Of a stretch of 11,955 nt of DNA, positions 1 through 5,675 are shown piece by piece. The notes below the pieces were generated by a model. That model searched no databases, had not been told where the DNA came from, and was given only the letters and a program-made list of their open reading frames with translations. The DNA is taken from assembly GCA_937884015.1 (NCBI GenBank), contig CALGBV010000445.1:1-11955 (forward strand), read 5' to 3'. A program made the translations under genes and the position numbers. This DNA comes from an uncultured Bacteroidales bacterium (GTDB lineage Bacteria > Bacteroidota > Bacteroidia > Bacteroidales > F082). Each line of letters begins with the position of its first letter. Within the stretch, counting starts at the first letter, position 1.

Positions 1-24
1 CCTTTTGCCCCGACAATGAAAATC

Positions 25-55
25 AAGGAGTTAGAAACGCATCTAACTCCTTTTT
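25..55 (+). terminator. Intrinsic terminator of a gene left of the window
   Basis: A perfect 11-bp stem (25-35 with 42-52) with the 6-nt loop AACGCA is followed by a run of T (51-55). This is a standard rho-independent terminator for a plus-strand gene ending before position 1. Confidence 0.8.
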
Positions 56-64
56 CATTTCTTG

Positions 65-148
65 GTGGACACAAAGTGGACACAAATTTCCAAAGAGATT
101 TCTAACCTATACCTATATTTTTTGCTGATACCCTGCCTAAGTGGACAC
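65..148. repeat. Three direct copies of GTGGACAC
   Basis: GTGGACAC occurs at 65-72 and 76-83, exactly 11 bp apart, and again at 141-148. One-turn spacing could mean a protein-binding site or a remnant of a site-specific recombination site. No recombinase gene is visible in the window, so the role is open. Confidence 0.35.
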
Positions 149-167
149 ACGGAAAATATAGATTTAG

Positions 168-196
168 AAAAATTGCCGCCTCCGAGGAAGCGGCAA
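168..196 (-). terminator. Leftward terminator
   Basis: TTGCCGC (173-179) pairs with GCGGCAA (190-196). Reading leftward the hairpin is followed by five U (168-172). No minus-strand gene lies directly upstream, so it may end read-through from the 691-2392 operon or an untranslated transcript. Confidence 0.5.
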
Positions 197-632
197 AACG
201 CAAAAAAAATAGTTACCCTTGTTTTTAAGGGCATTGCAAAAGTACTATTTTTTTCCATACTCCAATTCGATTTTATTAAGCGATGGCGTTCCTCACGCTT
301 CTTGCCCTTCTCCTACTCTATTTTTCTAATGGTTTTAACCCGACTGACTGACGAAGGCACGGCCAGCAAAACGACTTTGAAGGCGGTTGCTTTCTTCCGT
401 GCATTTGGCAGGCAGGCGGCTCTTATGAGTAGTGAAAATTGTTGGCGCGGTAAGGGGAAAACCAAATACAAAACTTTCGCGGCTCAATGGATAGCACCAG
501 CGAGCATTGTTAAAGGCAGTCGCTTTTCTTGCTATCCTTTGAGCCGTGAAAGTAGCCGCTGCTAGCGTGCCCATCGGGCAAGGTTCGTGCGCTTGCGCTC
601 TGGCGGCGGCGTGTGTCTTCATAAAAGGAAAA
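197..632. other. Gene-free stretch with a dyad-rich segment
   Basis: I see no credible gene. The open frames here are low-complexity, overlap on both strands and lack recognisable domains. The notable content is an inverted repeat: 473-496 and 530-553 are 24-nt arms that match at 22 positions when one is reverse-complemented. One of the two differences is a G-T pair that would be G-U in plus-strand RNA. Flanking segments GCAGGCGGCT and AGCCGCTGC extend the dyad with a bulge, and TGCCC-ATC-GGGCA (568-580) forms a small hairpin beside it. It resembles in style the structured segments at 6100-8700. Confidence 0.45.
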
Positions 633-653
633 GCCGCACCATGATGGCACGGC
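623..653 (-). terminator. Leftward terminator of the 691-2392 gene set
   Basis: A 9-bp stem (633-641 with 645-653, two G-U pairs when read on the minus strand) with a 3-nt loop is followed leftward by a U-rich tract (AAAAGGAAAA on the plus strand, 623-632). It lies just past the stop of the lipoprotein gene ending at 691. Confidence 0.6.
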
Positions 654-690
654 CTTTCAAAAAATTGGTTTTTGGTTTTTCAGATGGTTC

Positions 691-1185
691 TCATCTGTTT
701 CGGTTGCAGATCCTAAAGATTAGGACCAGGAATGAAGCAATTAGGATGATGGCGGCAATGGCCAAAAGGTTCCCGTTCCCGCCTTCGCGGGAATGACGGC
801 TGGAAGGACGGCCTTCGCTGCGCTGCTCATCGTGGATGACGACTTGTGCGAAACGGATGGTGTCGGTGAAGCGGATGGGCTGCTGCTCGGCGTGGTAGCT
901 TACGGCGAGACTGTCCTGACGCTTCCCTTCCCTGCCGATTTTGAAGCTGCCTTTTGCCGTCGGGATGGTGATGGTGTCGCCCATCAGCAGCGGGACGATG
1001 GAAAAGATTGCGCTGTCGGCGACCGAAGGGAGCGCAAGCAGCGTGTCGATGGGATGCGCCTGTGGCGCGACCAGTTCGGGATGCCGCTCCGCGATTCGCC
1101 CGATGCGCCTTGCGGCGTGTCGCTGCGAGTTGCATGAGCAGCAGGCGAAAAGGATGGCCAAGGTGAAAAATGCAAGTCTTTTCAT
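691..1185 (-). CDS. Lipoprotein with C-terminal membrane helix, spanin-like
   Basis: A 164-aa protein. The N-terminus is a lipoprotein signal (Met-Lys-Arg, a hydrophobic stretch, then Leu-Phe-Ala-Cys with the lipidated Cys probably residue 15). The middle is polar and predicted periplasmic. Near the C-terminus is a roughly 18-residue membrane helix (LLAIAAIILIASFLVLIF), followed by a basic end (RICNRNR). A lipid anchor at one end and an inner-membrane helix at the other is the topology of unimolecular spanins, which join outer and inner membrane during phage lysis. Small lipoproteins of this type are common beside holin-like genes in Bacteroidales prophages. Just before the helix, residues HSREGGNG are encoded by an interspersed palindromic repeat (769-799). 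It starts 12 nt after the stop of the coiled-coil gene and ends at the 633-653 terminator. The lipoprotein call is firm. The spanin role is inferred from topology and context only. Confidence 0.6.
   Translation of the reverse strand: MKRLAFFTLAILFACCSCNSQRHAARRIGRIAERHPELVAPQAHPIDTLLALPSVADSAIFSIVPLLMGDTITIPTAKGSFKIGREGKRQDSLAVSYHAEQQPIRFTDTIRFAQVVIHDEQRSEGRPSSRHSREGGNGNLLAIAAIILIASFLVLIFRICNRNR
769..799. repeat. Short palindromic repeat inside a coding region (copy 1)
   Basis: A copy of the palindromic repeat with consensus TTCCCGCCTTCGCGGGAA followed by TGACGG, preceded by an extra TTCCCG half-arm. It lies wholly inside the spanin-like lipoprotein gene and is read in frame on the minus strand. 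Confidence 0.8.
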
Positions 1186-1197
1186 GCTTCAATCGTT

Positions 1198-1464
1198 TTA
1201 GGAAAGTTCGGTTAAGTTCTCGATCATCTGCTTCAGTTCGCCGTTTTCAGCGGTGAGCTGGGCGAGCTGGGCGGAAAGCCCGACGATTTCCCGCCGGGCT
1301 TCCGTCAGTTCGGAATAGACGCGCTTGTTTTCTTCAACGAGGTTGAAGATGGTTTGCTGCATTTCCCTGATGGTGGCGTTTTGGCGTAGCCGCGTAGCGG
1401 CGAGCCAAGAGACGACCCCAGTGATGGGGACGAGCAGCGTGGTTGTCCATTCGTAGGCGTTCAT
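1198..1464 (-). CDS. Small membrane-anchored coiled-coil protein, holin-like
   Basis: 88 aa if it starts at MNAYEW. A start five codons earlier (MTTNA, ending at 1479) is possible but overlaps the preceding DUF6266 gene, whose stop is at 1469-1471. Residues about 7-24 (TTLLVPITGVVSWLAAT) form one membrane helix. The rest, residues about 33-86, is a charged heptad-like region rich in Glu, Leu and Gln, predicted to be a coiled coil. Small proteins with one N-terminal membrane helix and a cytoplasmic coiled coil are often annotated as holins or lysis accessories in Bacteroidota prophages. The gene lies in a tight row: DUF6266 upstream with almost no gap and the lipoprotein 12 nt downstream. No export signal other than the helix is seen. 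The holin role is inferred. Confidence 0.6.
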   Translation of the reverse strand: MNAYEWTTTLLVPITGVVSWLAATRLRQNATIREMQQTIFNLVEENKRVYSELTEARREIVGLSAQLAQLTAENGELKQMIENLTELS

Positions 1465-1468
1465 GGCA

Positions 1469-2392
1469 TTAGTAGTCATATTCGTCAGAGTGGAACGAAG
1501 GTGTCGGGATGTCGTCGTTGCCACCGTCACCGTCACCCGAAACAGGTCTTTCATCGTTTCTTGGCGGTGTGGTGCCTGAGTTTCCGCCGTTTTCATCGCC
1601 TATGGTAATGCCGTTCAAATTGGGATGATTGGGCTGATTGATTCCCATGTTGCCGTCACCATCGCCATCGCCGTCACCGTTTGAGGTAATGGCTTCGTTC
1701 TTGCTGATGTTGCGGCCTTTCTTTTCGGCGCGTGTCTTGATGATGAAGCTGCCGAAGCCGCGCATCGAGACATTTTCGCCGGAGGCGGCATAGGTGATGT
1801 AGAAACGCACGGTGTCACCGATATCGCCCCAGCCTTTAGTTTGGGCATCGATGTTGAAGTCAGTGCCCGTGTAAGGCGTGTTGAAGATGCCGATTCGGCC
1901 TTTGGTGACATTGTAGGCGACGATGATGAAGTTTGCGTCGTCTGGTTTGACGATGGCTTTAAGGTCATCATATTCGATGATGAAGCCGATTGAGAACCCG
2001 TCGGGGCCGCCCATTTCCAAGATTTCGGTCGTGAGCATCGGGGAGTTGATTTTCTCGCCGTTGCCGATGCCTTCAAGCTGTGTGAGGTCGATGGACTTCA
2101 CGCCATCAGCGGTGACGGCGCAAGCCGACAACTGGCGTTGCAGCAGGTTTCGGCGCGTTTTGCCCTTGACGCTTTGCGGAAAGAGCGAACGCAACTGGTC
2201 GTCACTGAGTTGGCTTGCCAACGAGGTGAGTTGCGCAAAGAAATTGCGCTGCATGACCTGTGCGGCGGTCTTGGGGTTTCTGACTGATTGGGCTTGCCCA
2301 CGCATATAGGCGATGCCCTTCCATGAAGCACCTACGACGGTGCCGACTTTTCCGTTGAATCCTCCAAGGATTCCTTGTTTAATTGTTCCCAT
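1469..2392 (-). CDS. DUF6266 family protein, copy 1, with Gly-Asp tail
   Basis: 307 aa, function of the family unknown. Residues 1-45 carry the family N-terminus (MGTIKQGILGGFNGKVGTV, then a WKGIAYMRG stretch and RNPKT), nearly identical to the copy at 2484-3134 (about 42 of the first 45 residues). Similarity to that copy persists to about residue 105 (LASQLS, DGVKSID). The last 75 residues or so are unique to this copy: low complexity with repeated Gly-Asp pairs (GDGDGDGDGN, later SGDGDGGNDD) and Asn/Pro-rich stretches, ending in DEYDY. Such acidic Gly-Asp runs could bind calcium or serve as a flexible linker, but this is only suggestive. It is the longest of four paralogues and leads directly into the holin-like gene. 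No signal peptide and no membrane helix are seen. Confidence 0.85.
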   Translation of the reverse strand: MGTIKQGILGGFNGKVGTVVGASWKGIAYMRGQAQSVRNPKTAAQVMQRNFFAQLTSLASQLSDDQLRSLFPQSVKGKTRRNLLQRQLSACAVTADGVKSIDLTQLEGIGNGEKINSPMLTTEILEMGGPDGFSIGFIIEYDDLKAIVKPDDANFIIVAYNVTKGRIGIFNTPYTGTDFNIDAQTKGWGDIGDTVRFYITYAASGENVSMRGFGSFIIKTRAEKKGRNISKNEAITSNGDGDGDGDGNMGINQPNHPNLNGITIGDENGGNSGTTPPRNDERPVSGDGDGGNDDIPTPSFHSDEYDY

Positions 2393-2409
2393 GTGGTTTT
2401 TGATTTAGG

Positions 2410-2451
2410 TTCCCGTCCCCGCCTCCGCGAGGATGACGGCGGGAATGACGG
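2410..2451. repeat. Nested palindromic repeat (copy 2)
   Basis: An outer copy of the TTCCCG...CGGGAATGACGG repeat is interrupted in its loop by a second, slightly diverged copy (CCCCGCCTCCGCGAGGATGACGG-like). This is an element within an element, located between DUF6266 copies 1 and 2. Confidence 0.7.
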
Positions 2452-2483
2452 TTAATGATTTAATGATTTTGTTACGGAAGACC

Positions 2484-3134
2484 TTATTTTCTTGGCGGTC
2501 TTTCCGCAATGCCCATTGTGCCGAAGCCGTGGATGGTCATCTTGCTTCCGCTGTTATACATCACTGCCCTGAAGGTGTCGGTCGATTCGCCGAACTGGGC
2601 AAGTGCGAAAGTGTGGGCGGCAGTGCCGAAAGGTGCTGCAGCATTGACCATCGCAATTGTCTTTTTGGTTTGGTTGATGACCATGAACACGGGGTATTCT
2701 TGGTCGTGCTGTTCGGCATAGATGTCGCCTGTCGGGATGGTGATGACGAGATTGGTACCGCTGACGGTTGCCGAGACATCTGGGATGTTGGCTTGGCTTG
2801 CATTGCCGAGTGAACCGATTTCAGCGAAGTCGATGGACTTCACGCCATCGGTTTCGGTTGCACATTCGGCAAGCTGCTTGACCAGCGCGTTGCGATGGCT
2901 CATCTTGCCCACGGATGTAGGAAAGAGACAGCGGATTTGCTCAGCCGAGAGTTGGCTTGCCAACTCGTTGAGTTCGGTGAAGAAATTACGCTGCTTGACC
3001 TGTGCTTCGGTCTTTGGGTTTCTGACAGACTGGGCGATGCCACGCATGTAGCTGATGCCCTTCCAAGAAGCACCTACGACGGTGCCAACTTTTCCGTTGA
3101 ATCCTCCAAGGATTCCTTGTTTGATTGTTCCCAT
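2484..3134 (-). CDS. DUF6266 family protein, copy 2
   Basis: 216 aa, unknown function. It starts with the same N-terminal block as copy 1 (differences in the first 45 residues are few: Ala28 to Ser, Gln33 to Ile, Ala43 to Glu) and has the same LASQLS and DGVKSID segments. The C-terminal half (VSATVSGTNLVITIPTG, AAPFGTAAHTF, FRAVMYNSGSKMTIHGFG) looks beta-rich and differs from copy 1. It ends with GFGTMGIAERPPRK where copy 1 has a comparable GFGSFIIKTRAEKKG before its acidic tail. That suggests copy 1 gained, or copy 2 lost, the tail. 91 bp containing the nested repeat separate it from copy 1, and 32 bp separate it from copy 3, so the copies could be cotranscribed. No export signal is seen. 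Confidence 0.85.
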   Translation of the reverse strand: MGTIKQGILGGFNGKVGTVVGASWKGISYMRGIAQSVRNPKTEAQVKQRNFFTELNELASQLSAEQIRCLFPTSVGKMSHRNALVKQLAECATETDGVKSIDFAEIGSLGNASQANIPDVSATVSGTNLVITIPTGDIYAEQHDQEYPVFMVINQTKKTIAMVNAAAPFGTAAHTFALAQFGESTDTFRAVMYNSGSKMTIHGFGTMGIAERPPRK

Positions 3135-3166
3135 AGTTTAATGGATTTTGGTTGTTAAATGGTTGT

Positions 3167-3805
3167 TTAGGCACGGAAAGTGCCGAGATAGAAAGAGTTG
3201 GAGACTCGCTTTCTGCTTGCCTTAGAGATGGCGAAGTAGATTGCGAAGGAATCGCCAGCCCAATGGGGCGGCGTTTGCAGGGTGAGCCGTTCATCGATGC
3301 GGCGGAAAGTGTCGAGGTCGAAGACGGTTTCTGCCTTTGCCATGTTGTAGAGCAACGGCAGGATGATGTCGTCGTCATCGGCTTGCTCGACGATGCTGTT
3401 GTTGGTCCAGGTTATTTCAACAAGGCCGTCGGAGACGGCTGCGTTGACGCTGTGGACTTCGGGCGGCAGACTGCCGTGTGCGACGATGGCACGGGTGTAG
3501 TCGATTTTAGGGTTGTCGCCATCGGTGAGAATGGCGTTCTTGATGTTGGCCGCAAAAGCGGCGTTGTATTCGCTTTGGAAAACGGCATCGTGCTGGAAGC
3601 TGGCTTGGATGTATGGCAGCAAGGGTTTGAGGAATTTGCAGATGGTGATGAGCCTTTTCCTTTGCGCCTCCTGCTGAGCCGTTGAGCTTCTGCCTTTTTC
3701 GGTCGGCAATGCCTTGATGACTGCTTCGCCGTTGACGATGCATCCGACGACAGAACCGACTTTTCCAGAGAAACCTCCAAGGATGCCTAATTTGATCACG
3801 CCCAT
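3167..3805 (-). CDS. DUF6266 family protein, copy 3 (divergent N-terminus)
   Basis: 212 aa, unknown function. The first 22 residues keep the family pattern (MGVIKLGILGGFSGKVGSVV) but the WKG...MRG...NPKT block is replaced by NGEAVIKALPTEKGRSST. From about residue 48 the body resembles copy 4: CKFLKP...YIQASF against AFLQSI...FIKVGY, FNAA-like EYNAAF followed by KNAI against KNAV, IDYTRAIVAHGSL against INYANVLVSRGSL, and VEITWTNNS against VTITWNDNS. Copies 3 and 4 therefore share a body type distinct from copies 1 and 2. It lies 32 bp upstream of copy 2. Confidence 0.8.
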   Translation of the reverse strand: MGVIKLGILGGFSGKVGSVVGCIVNGEAVIKALPTEKGRSSTAQQEAQRKRLITICKFLKPLLPYIQASFQHDAVFQSEYNAAFAANIKNAILTDGDNPKIDYTRAIVAHGSLPPEVHSVNAAVSDGLVEITWTNNSIVEQADDDDIILPLLYNMAKAETVFDLDTFRRIDERLTLQTPPHWAGDSFAIYFAISKASRKRVSNSFYLGTFRA

Positions 3806-3913
3806 AGTAGTCAGATTTTGGATTTTGCCGTGTTAAAAGCGGATTTATGACCAGGTTAATTTTTGCAGTCCTGAAGGCGGTTTTTCAAGGCCGGAATCGG
3901 CGATAAGCCGAGT

Positions 3914-3964
3914 GGACTTGGTACGGACTTGGTACGGAGTTGGTACGGAGTTGGTACGGACTTG
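3914..3964. repeat. 11-bp tandem repeat, about 4.6 units
   Basis: The unit GGA(C/G)TTGGTAC is repeated at 3914, 3925, 3936 and 3947, with a partial fifth unit (GGACTTG) at 3958. Units 1 and 2 have C at the fourth position, units 3 and 4 have G. The period matches one helical turn, so the same face of the DNA is presented each time. It lies about 110 bp upstream of the start of DUF6266 copy 3. Confidence 0.9.
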
Positions 3965-3971
3965 AACTTGG

Positions 3972-4004
3972 CCTCACCCTGACCCTCTCTCATGGGGCGA
4001 GGGT
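3972..4004. repeat. Interspersed CCTCACCC palindromic repeat (copy 1)
   Basis: CCTCACCCTGACCCTCTC matches 17 of 18 bases of the segment at 11578-11595, and a stem ACCCTC (3982-3987) with GAGGGT (3999-4004) follows. This is the same repeat family that is translated inside the lipoprotein at the right end of the window. Confidence 0.75.
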
Positions 4005-4010
4005 GTCTAA

Positions 4011-4036
4011 AAAAAGCCGCCGTTGGGCGGCTTTTT
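4011..4036 (-). terminator. Bidirectional terminator after DUF6266 copy 4
   Basis: AAAAAGCCGCC (4011-4021), loop GTTG, GGCGGCTTTTT (4026-4036) form an 11-bp perfect stem with A/T runs on both sides. It lies 21 bp past the stop of the gene at 4058-4696, so that gene probably forms its own transcript. Confidence 0.85.
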
Positions 4037-4057
4037 CATCGGACTGCTGGGATGGAT

Positions 4058-4696
4058 TTAGGCGGCGGTTACGCTTCCGGCGTAGACGGAATCGGAAACG
4101 ATAGAGCCGTCGGCGGCGATGAAAGCGATGTAGGCGTGAACGGTGTCGCCTTCCCAAGCGGCGGGGACTGCCTGGTCTAAGGTTTCGGCGTTACGCGCTG
4201 CACCTTCGGTGGTGGTGACGGCTTCACCCTTGTCTTCGTCGAAAAGGACGACCATTGCCTTGTCGGTGGAAGCGGCCAGGCCGCTGCCGCTGTTGTCGTT
4301 CCAAGTGATGGTCACTTTGCCAGAAGCGGCCAAGGCTGCGGCACCTTCGGGGGCCGTGAGGCTGCCGCGCGAGACCAGCACATTGGCATAGTTGATGGCA
4401 TAGTCTGGAGCGGTGCCAGTGACGGCGTTCTTAAGGATGTAGCTCATGGCGGCGTTGAAAGCGCTCTGCTTCTGTGCGTGGCTCTTGTAGCCGACCTTGA
4501 TAAATGACATGATTGACTGAAGGAAAGCGAGGACAAGGGTGAACTTGTTTCGCTGGTTTGTCTGACCTTCGGTCTTAGGATTTTTGATTGACTGGGCTTG
4601 CCCACGCATGTAGGCGATGCCTTTCCAAGAAGAGCCGATGACTGTACCGACTTTTCCGCTGAATCCTCCGAGGATTCCTTGTTTGATTGTACCCAT
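4058..4696 (-). CDS. DUF6266 family protein, copy 4 (mosaic)
   Basis: 212 aa, unknown function. The first 45 or so residues (MGTIKQGILGGFSGKVGTVI, WKGIAYMRGQAQS, NPKTEGQTNQRN) match copies 1 and 2, while the rest (AFLQSIMSFIKVGY, FNAAMSYILKNAV, INYANVLVSRGSL, VTITWNDNSG) matches copy 3. The body has the usual DUF6266 pattern: a helical segment followed by beta-rich Ig-like stretches near residues 125-205. No signal peptide is seen. It is the first gene leftward of the divergent promoter region at 4880-4975 and ends at a strong terminator. The mosaic pattern fits recombination or gene conversion among the paralogues. Confidence 0.87.
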   Translation of the reverse strand: MGTIKQGILGGFSGKVGTVIGSSWKGIAYMRGQAQSIKNPKTEGQTNQRNKFTLVLAFLQSIMSFIKVGYKSHAQKQSAFNAAMSYILKNAVTGTAPDYAINYANVLVSRGSLTAPEGAAALAASGKVTITWNDNSGSGLAASTDKAMVVLFDEDKGEAVTTTEGAARNAETLDQAVPAAWEGDTVHAYIAFIAADGSIVSDSVYAGSVTAA

Positions 4697-4880
4697 TTTA
4701 GTTGGTTGTTTAGTTAGTTAGTAAATTAGTTAGATAGACTTTGGGAACGATGGCCATCTTCTTGCAGTCTGATGCCATAGACCTGAAAAGGATGAGAAGG
4801 CTGCGGATTAGCGCGTGTAGGATGGATAAATTTTTGAGGCTACCGTGGCAGCTCTTATCGGTTTTTTGGTTTCTGGTGCT

Positions 4881-4889
4881 GCAAAAATA
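4881..4889 (-). promoter_or_regulatory. Leftward -7 element
   Basis: Read on the minus strand this is TATTTTTGC, matching the Bacteroidota -7 consensus TAnnTTTG. No good TTTG -33 element is present at the usual distance. It would drive DUF6266 copy 4. Confidence 0.45.
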
Positions 4890-4908
4890 GTAAATGTTTT
4901 GATATATA

Positions 4909-4945
4909 ATAGATATTATCTATAGAAATGATAGATTTTATAGAT
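4909..4945. promoter_or_regulatory. Palindromic operator candidate
   Basis: ATAGAT-ATT-ATCTAT (4909-4923) is a perfect 6+3+6 palindrome. It overlaps a second dyad, ATCTATA (4918-4924) with TATAGAT (4939-4945). The block sits between two divergent -7 elements, where a regulator could control both. Confidence 0.4.
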
Positions 4946-4963
4946 AGAATAGTTTGAAATTGC

Positions 4964-4972
4964 TATTTTTGC
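4964..4972 (+). promoter_or_regulatory. Rightward -7 element of the nuclease gene
   Basis: TATTTTTGC matches TAnnTTTG(C), 67 bp before the nuclease start. The -33 element is not clear. Confidence 0.45.
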
Positions 4973-5039
4973 GGTGGATTGAGTGTCCAAATGTCGGACT
5001 GCTGGACTTTCAAGCACCTAAAACCAAAATTTTTGAGTT

Positions 5040-5585
5040 ATGAAACGAATTGTGTTTTTGATAGGGCTTGCCCTATTGATGGAGTTTCCCGCCTTCGCGG
5101 GAATGACGGTCTTCGCGGAAGCGAAGGCGACGGCGTTAGCCGATTCCTGTGAAATGTATATTGAGGTGACGCGCGTCATCGACGGCGACACCTTTGAGGG
5201 AGAAACCAAGGATGGTTTTGCCATCAGGTTTCGGATTGCAGGAATAGATGCGCCAGAGATTGGCCAGTATTACGGCGATGTTGCCAAATGGCATCTTCAC
5301 GGCTTGATTTACGGAAGGACTGTTGGATTGGAAGTGTGCCGCCGTGATGTGTATGGCCGTTTGGTGGTGTGGGTCTATGTTGATGGGGAGGACATCGGGG
5401 CGGTGATGCTTCGCGAGGGTTCTGCCTGGCACTATGACAAGTATGATGATTGTACGGTGTATTCGACTCTCCAAGCTGATGCGAAGATGTGCGGTCGAGG
5501 ACTGTGGTCTGATGACCGACCTATCGAGCCTTGGCGATGGAGGGAGATGAGCAAGTTTGAGCGGGATGCTTACCGCTGTAGGTAG
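5040..5585 (+). CDS. Secreted thermonuclease (SNase family)
   Basis: 181 aa. Staphylococcal-nuclease-type enzymes cut DNA and RNA using Ca2+. Visible motifs: VIDGDTF (residues 46-52, metal ligand Asp50), RFRIAGIDAPE (63-73) giving catalytic Arg65, Asp70 and Glu73, and DVYGR with the second catalytic Arg107. The GAVMLREGSAWHY segment matches the usual (A)LVRxGxAxVY region of the fold. All key residues are present, so it should be active. The N-terminus is a signal peptide (MKR, then a hydrophobic core). Part of it, residues about 15-23 (EFPAFAGMT), is encoded by an interspersed palindromic repeat and supplies an AFA-G site that could be the signal-peptidase cut. Secretion to the periplasm or outside is therefore likely. 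Two Cys pairs (37, 100, 132 region) could form disulfides. The endolysin-like gene follows 90 bp later on the same strand. Confidence 0.93.
   Translation: MKRIVFLIGLALLMEFPAFAGMTVFAEAKATALADSCEMYIEVTRVIDGDTFEGETKDGFAIRFRIAGIDAPEIGQYYGDVAKWHLHGLIYGRTVGLEVCRRDVYGRLVVWVYVDGEDIGAVMLREGSAWHYDKYDDCTVYSTLQADAKMCGRGLWSDDRPIEPWRWREMSKFERDAYRCR
5086..5109. repeat. Short palindromic repeat inside a signal peptide (copy 3)
   Basis: A full-length copy of the repeat (TTCCCGCCTTCGCGGGAA then TGACGG), read in frame within the signal peptide of the nuclease. It differs in reading frame and orientation from the copy inside the lipoprotein gene. Confidence 0.85.
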
Positions 5586-5651
5586 ATGGAAATGGTTCAA
5601 AATTGTTCAAAAAAGGTTCAAGATAGAGCCGAAATCGTTCACAAATGGTAG
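5586..5651 (+). CDS. Possible 21-residue peptide overlapping phased repeats
   Basis: ATG at 5586, directly after the nuclease stop, opens a 21-codon frame (MEMVQNCSKKVQDRAEIVHKW) ending at TAG 5649-5651. No homology is recognised. The same DNA contains four GTTCA motifs (5595, 5605, 5616, 5637) spaced 10, 11 and 21 bp, which argues as much for a DNA site as for a gene. Confidence 0.2.
   Translation: MEMVQNCSKKVQDRAEIVHKW
5594..5642. promoter_or_regulatory. Helically phased GTTCA repeats
   Basis: GTTCA begins at 5595, 5605, 5616 and 5637. Spacings of 10, 11 and 21 bp keep the motif on one DNA face. It lies between the nuclease and M15 peptidase genes, where a binding site for an activator or repressor of the peptidase is possible. 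Confidence 0.35.
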
Positions 5652-5675
5652 AAATTAGAACAAAAAACTGAAATT

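Larger units (their letters stand above)
3806..4010. other. Intergenic stretch with tandem and interspersed repeats
   Basis: No gene is seen between DUF6266 copies 3 and 4. The stretch holds an 11-bp tandem repeat (3914-3964), one copy of a palindromic CCTCACCC-type repeat (3972-4004) and the following terminator. I find no clear TAnnTTTG element for copy 3 on the minus strand. Confidence 0.5.
4697..5039. other. Divergent control region between DUF6266 copy 4 and the nuclease
   Basis: 343 bp without a gene. Next to the DUF6266 start there is a TTAGTTAGTTAG run. Further right lie a leftward -7 element (4881-4889), an AT-rich palindromic block (4909-4945) and a rightward -7 element (4964-4972). 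The leftward leader would be about 180 nt, and I see no riboswitch-like fold in it. Confidence 0.5.

Noticed and set aside
62..565. Long plus-strand open frame (167 codons)
   Set aside because: No domain, mixed composition, runs through two terminator-like hairpins and an inverted repeat, and overlaps another open frame on the other strand. A chance frame is more likely.
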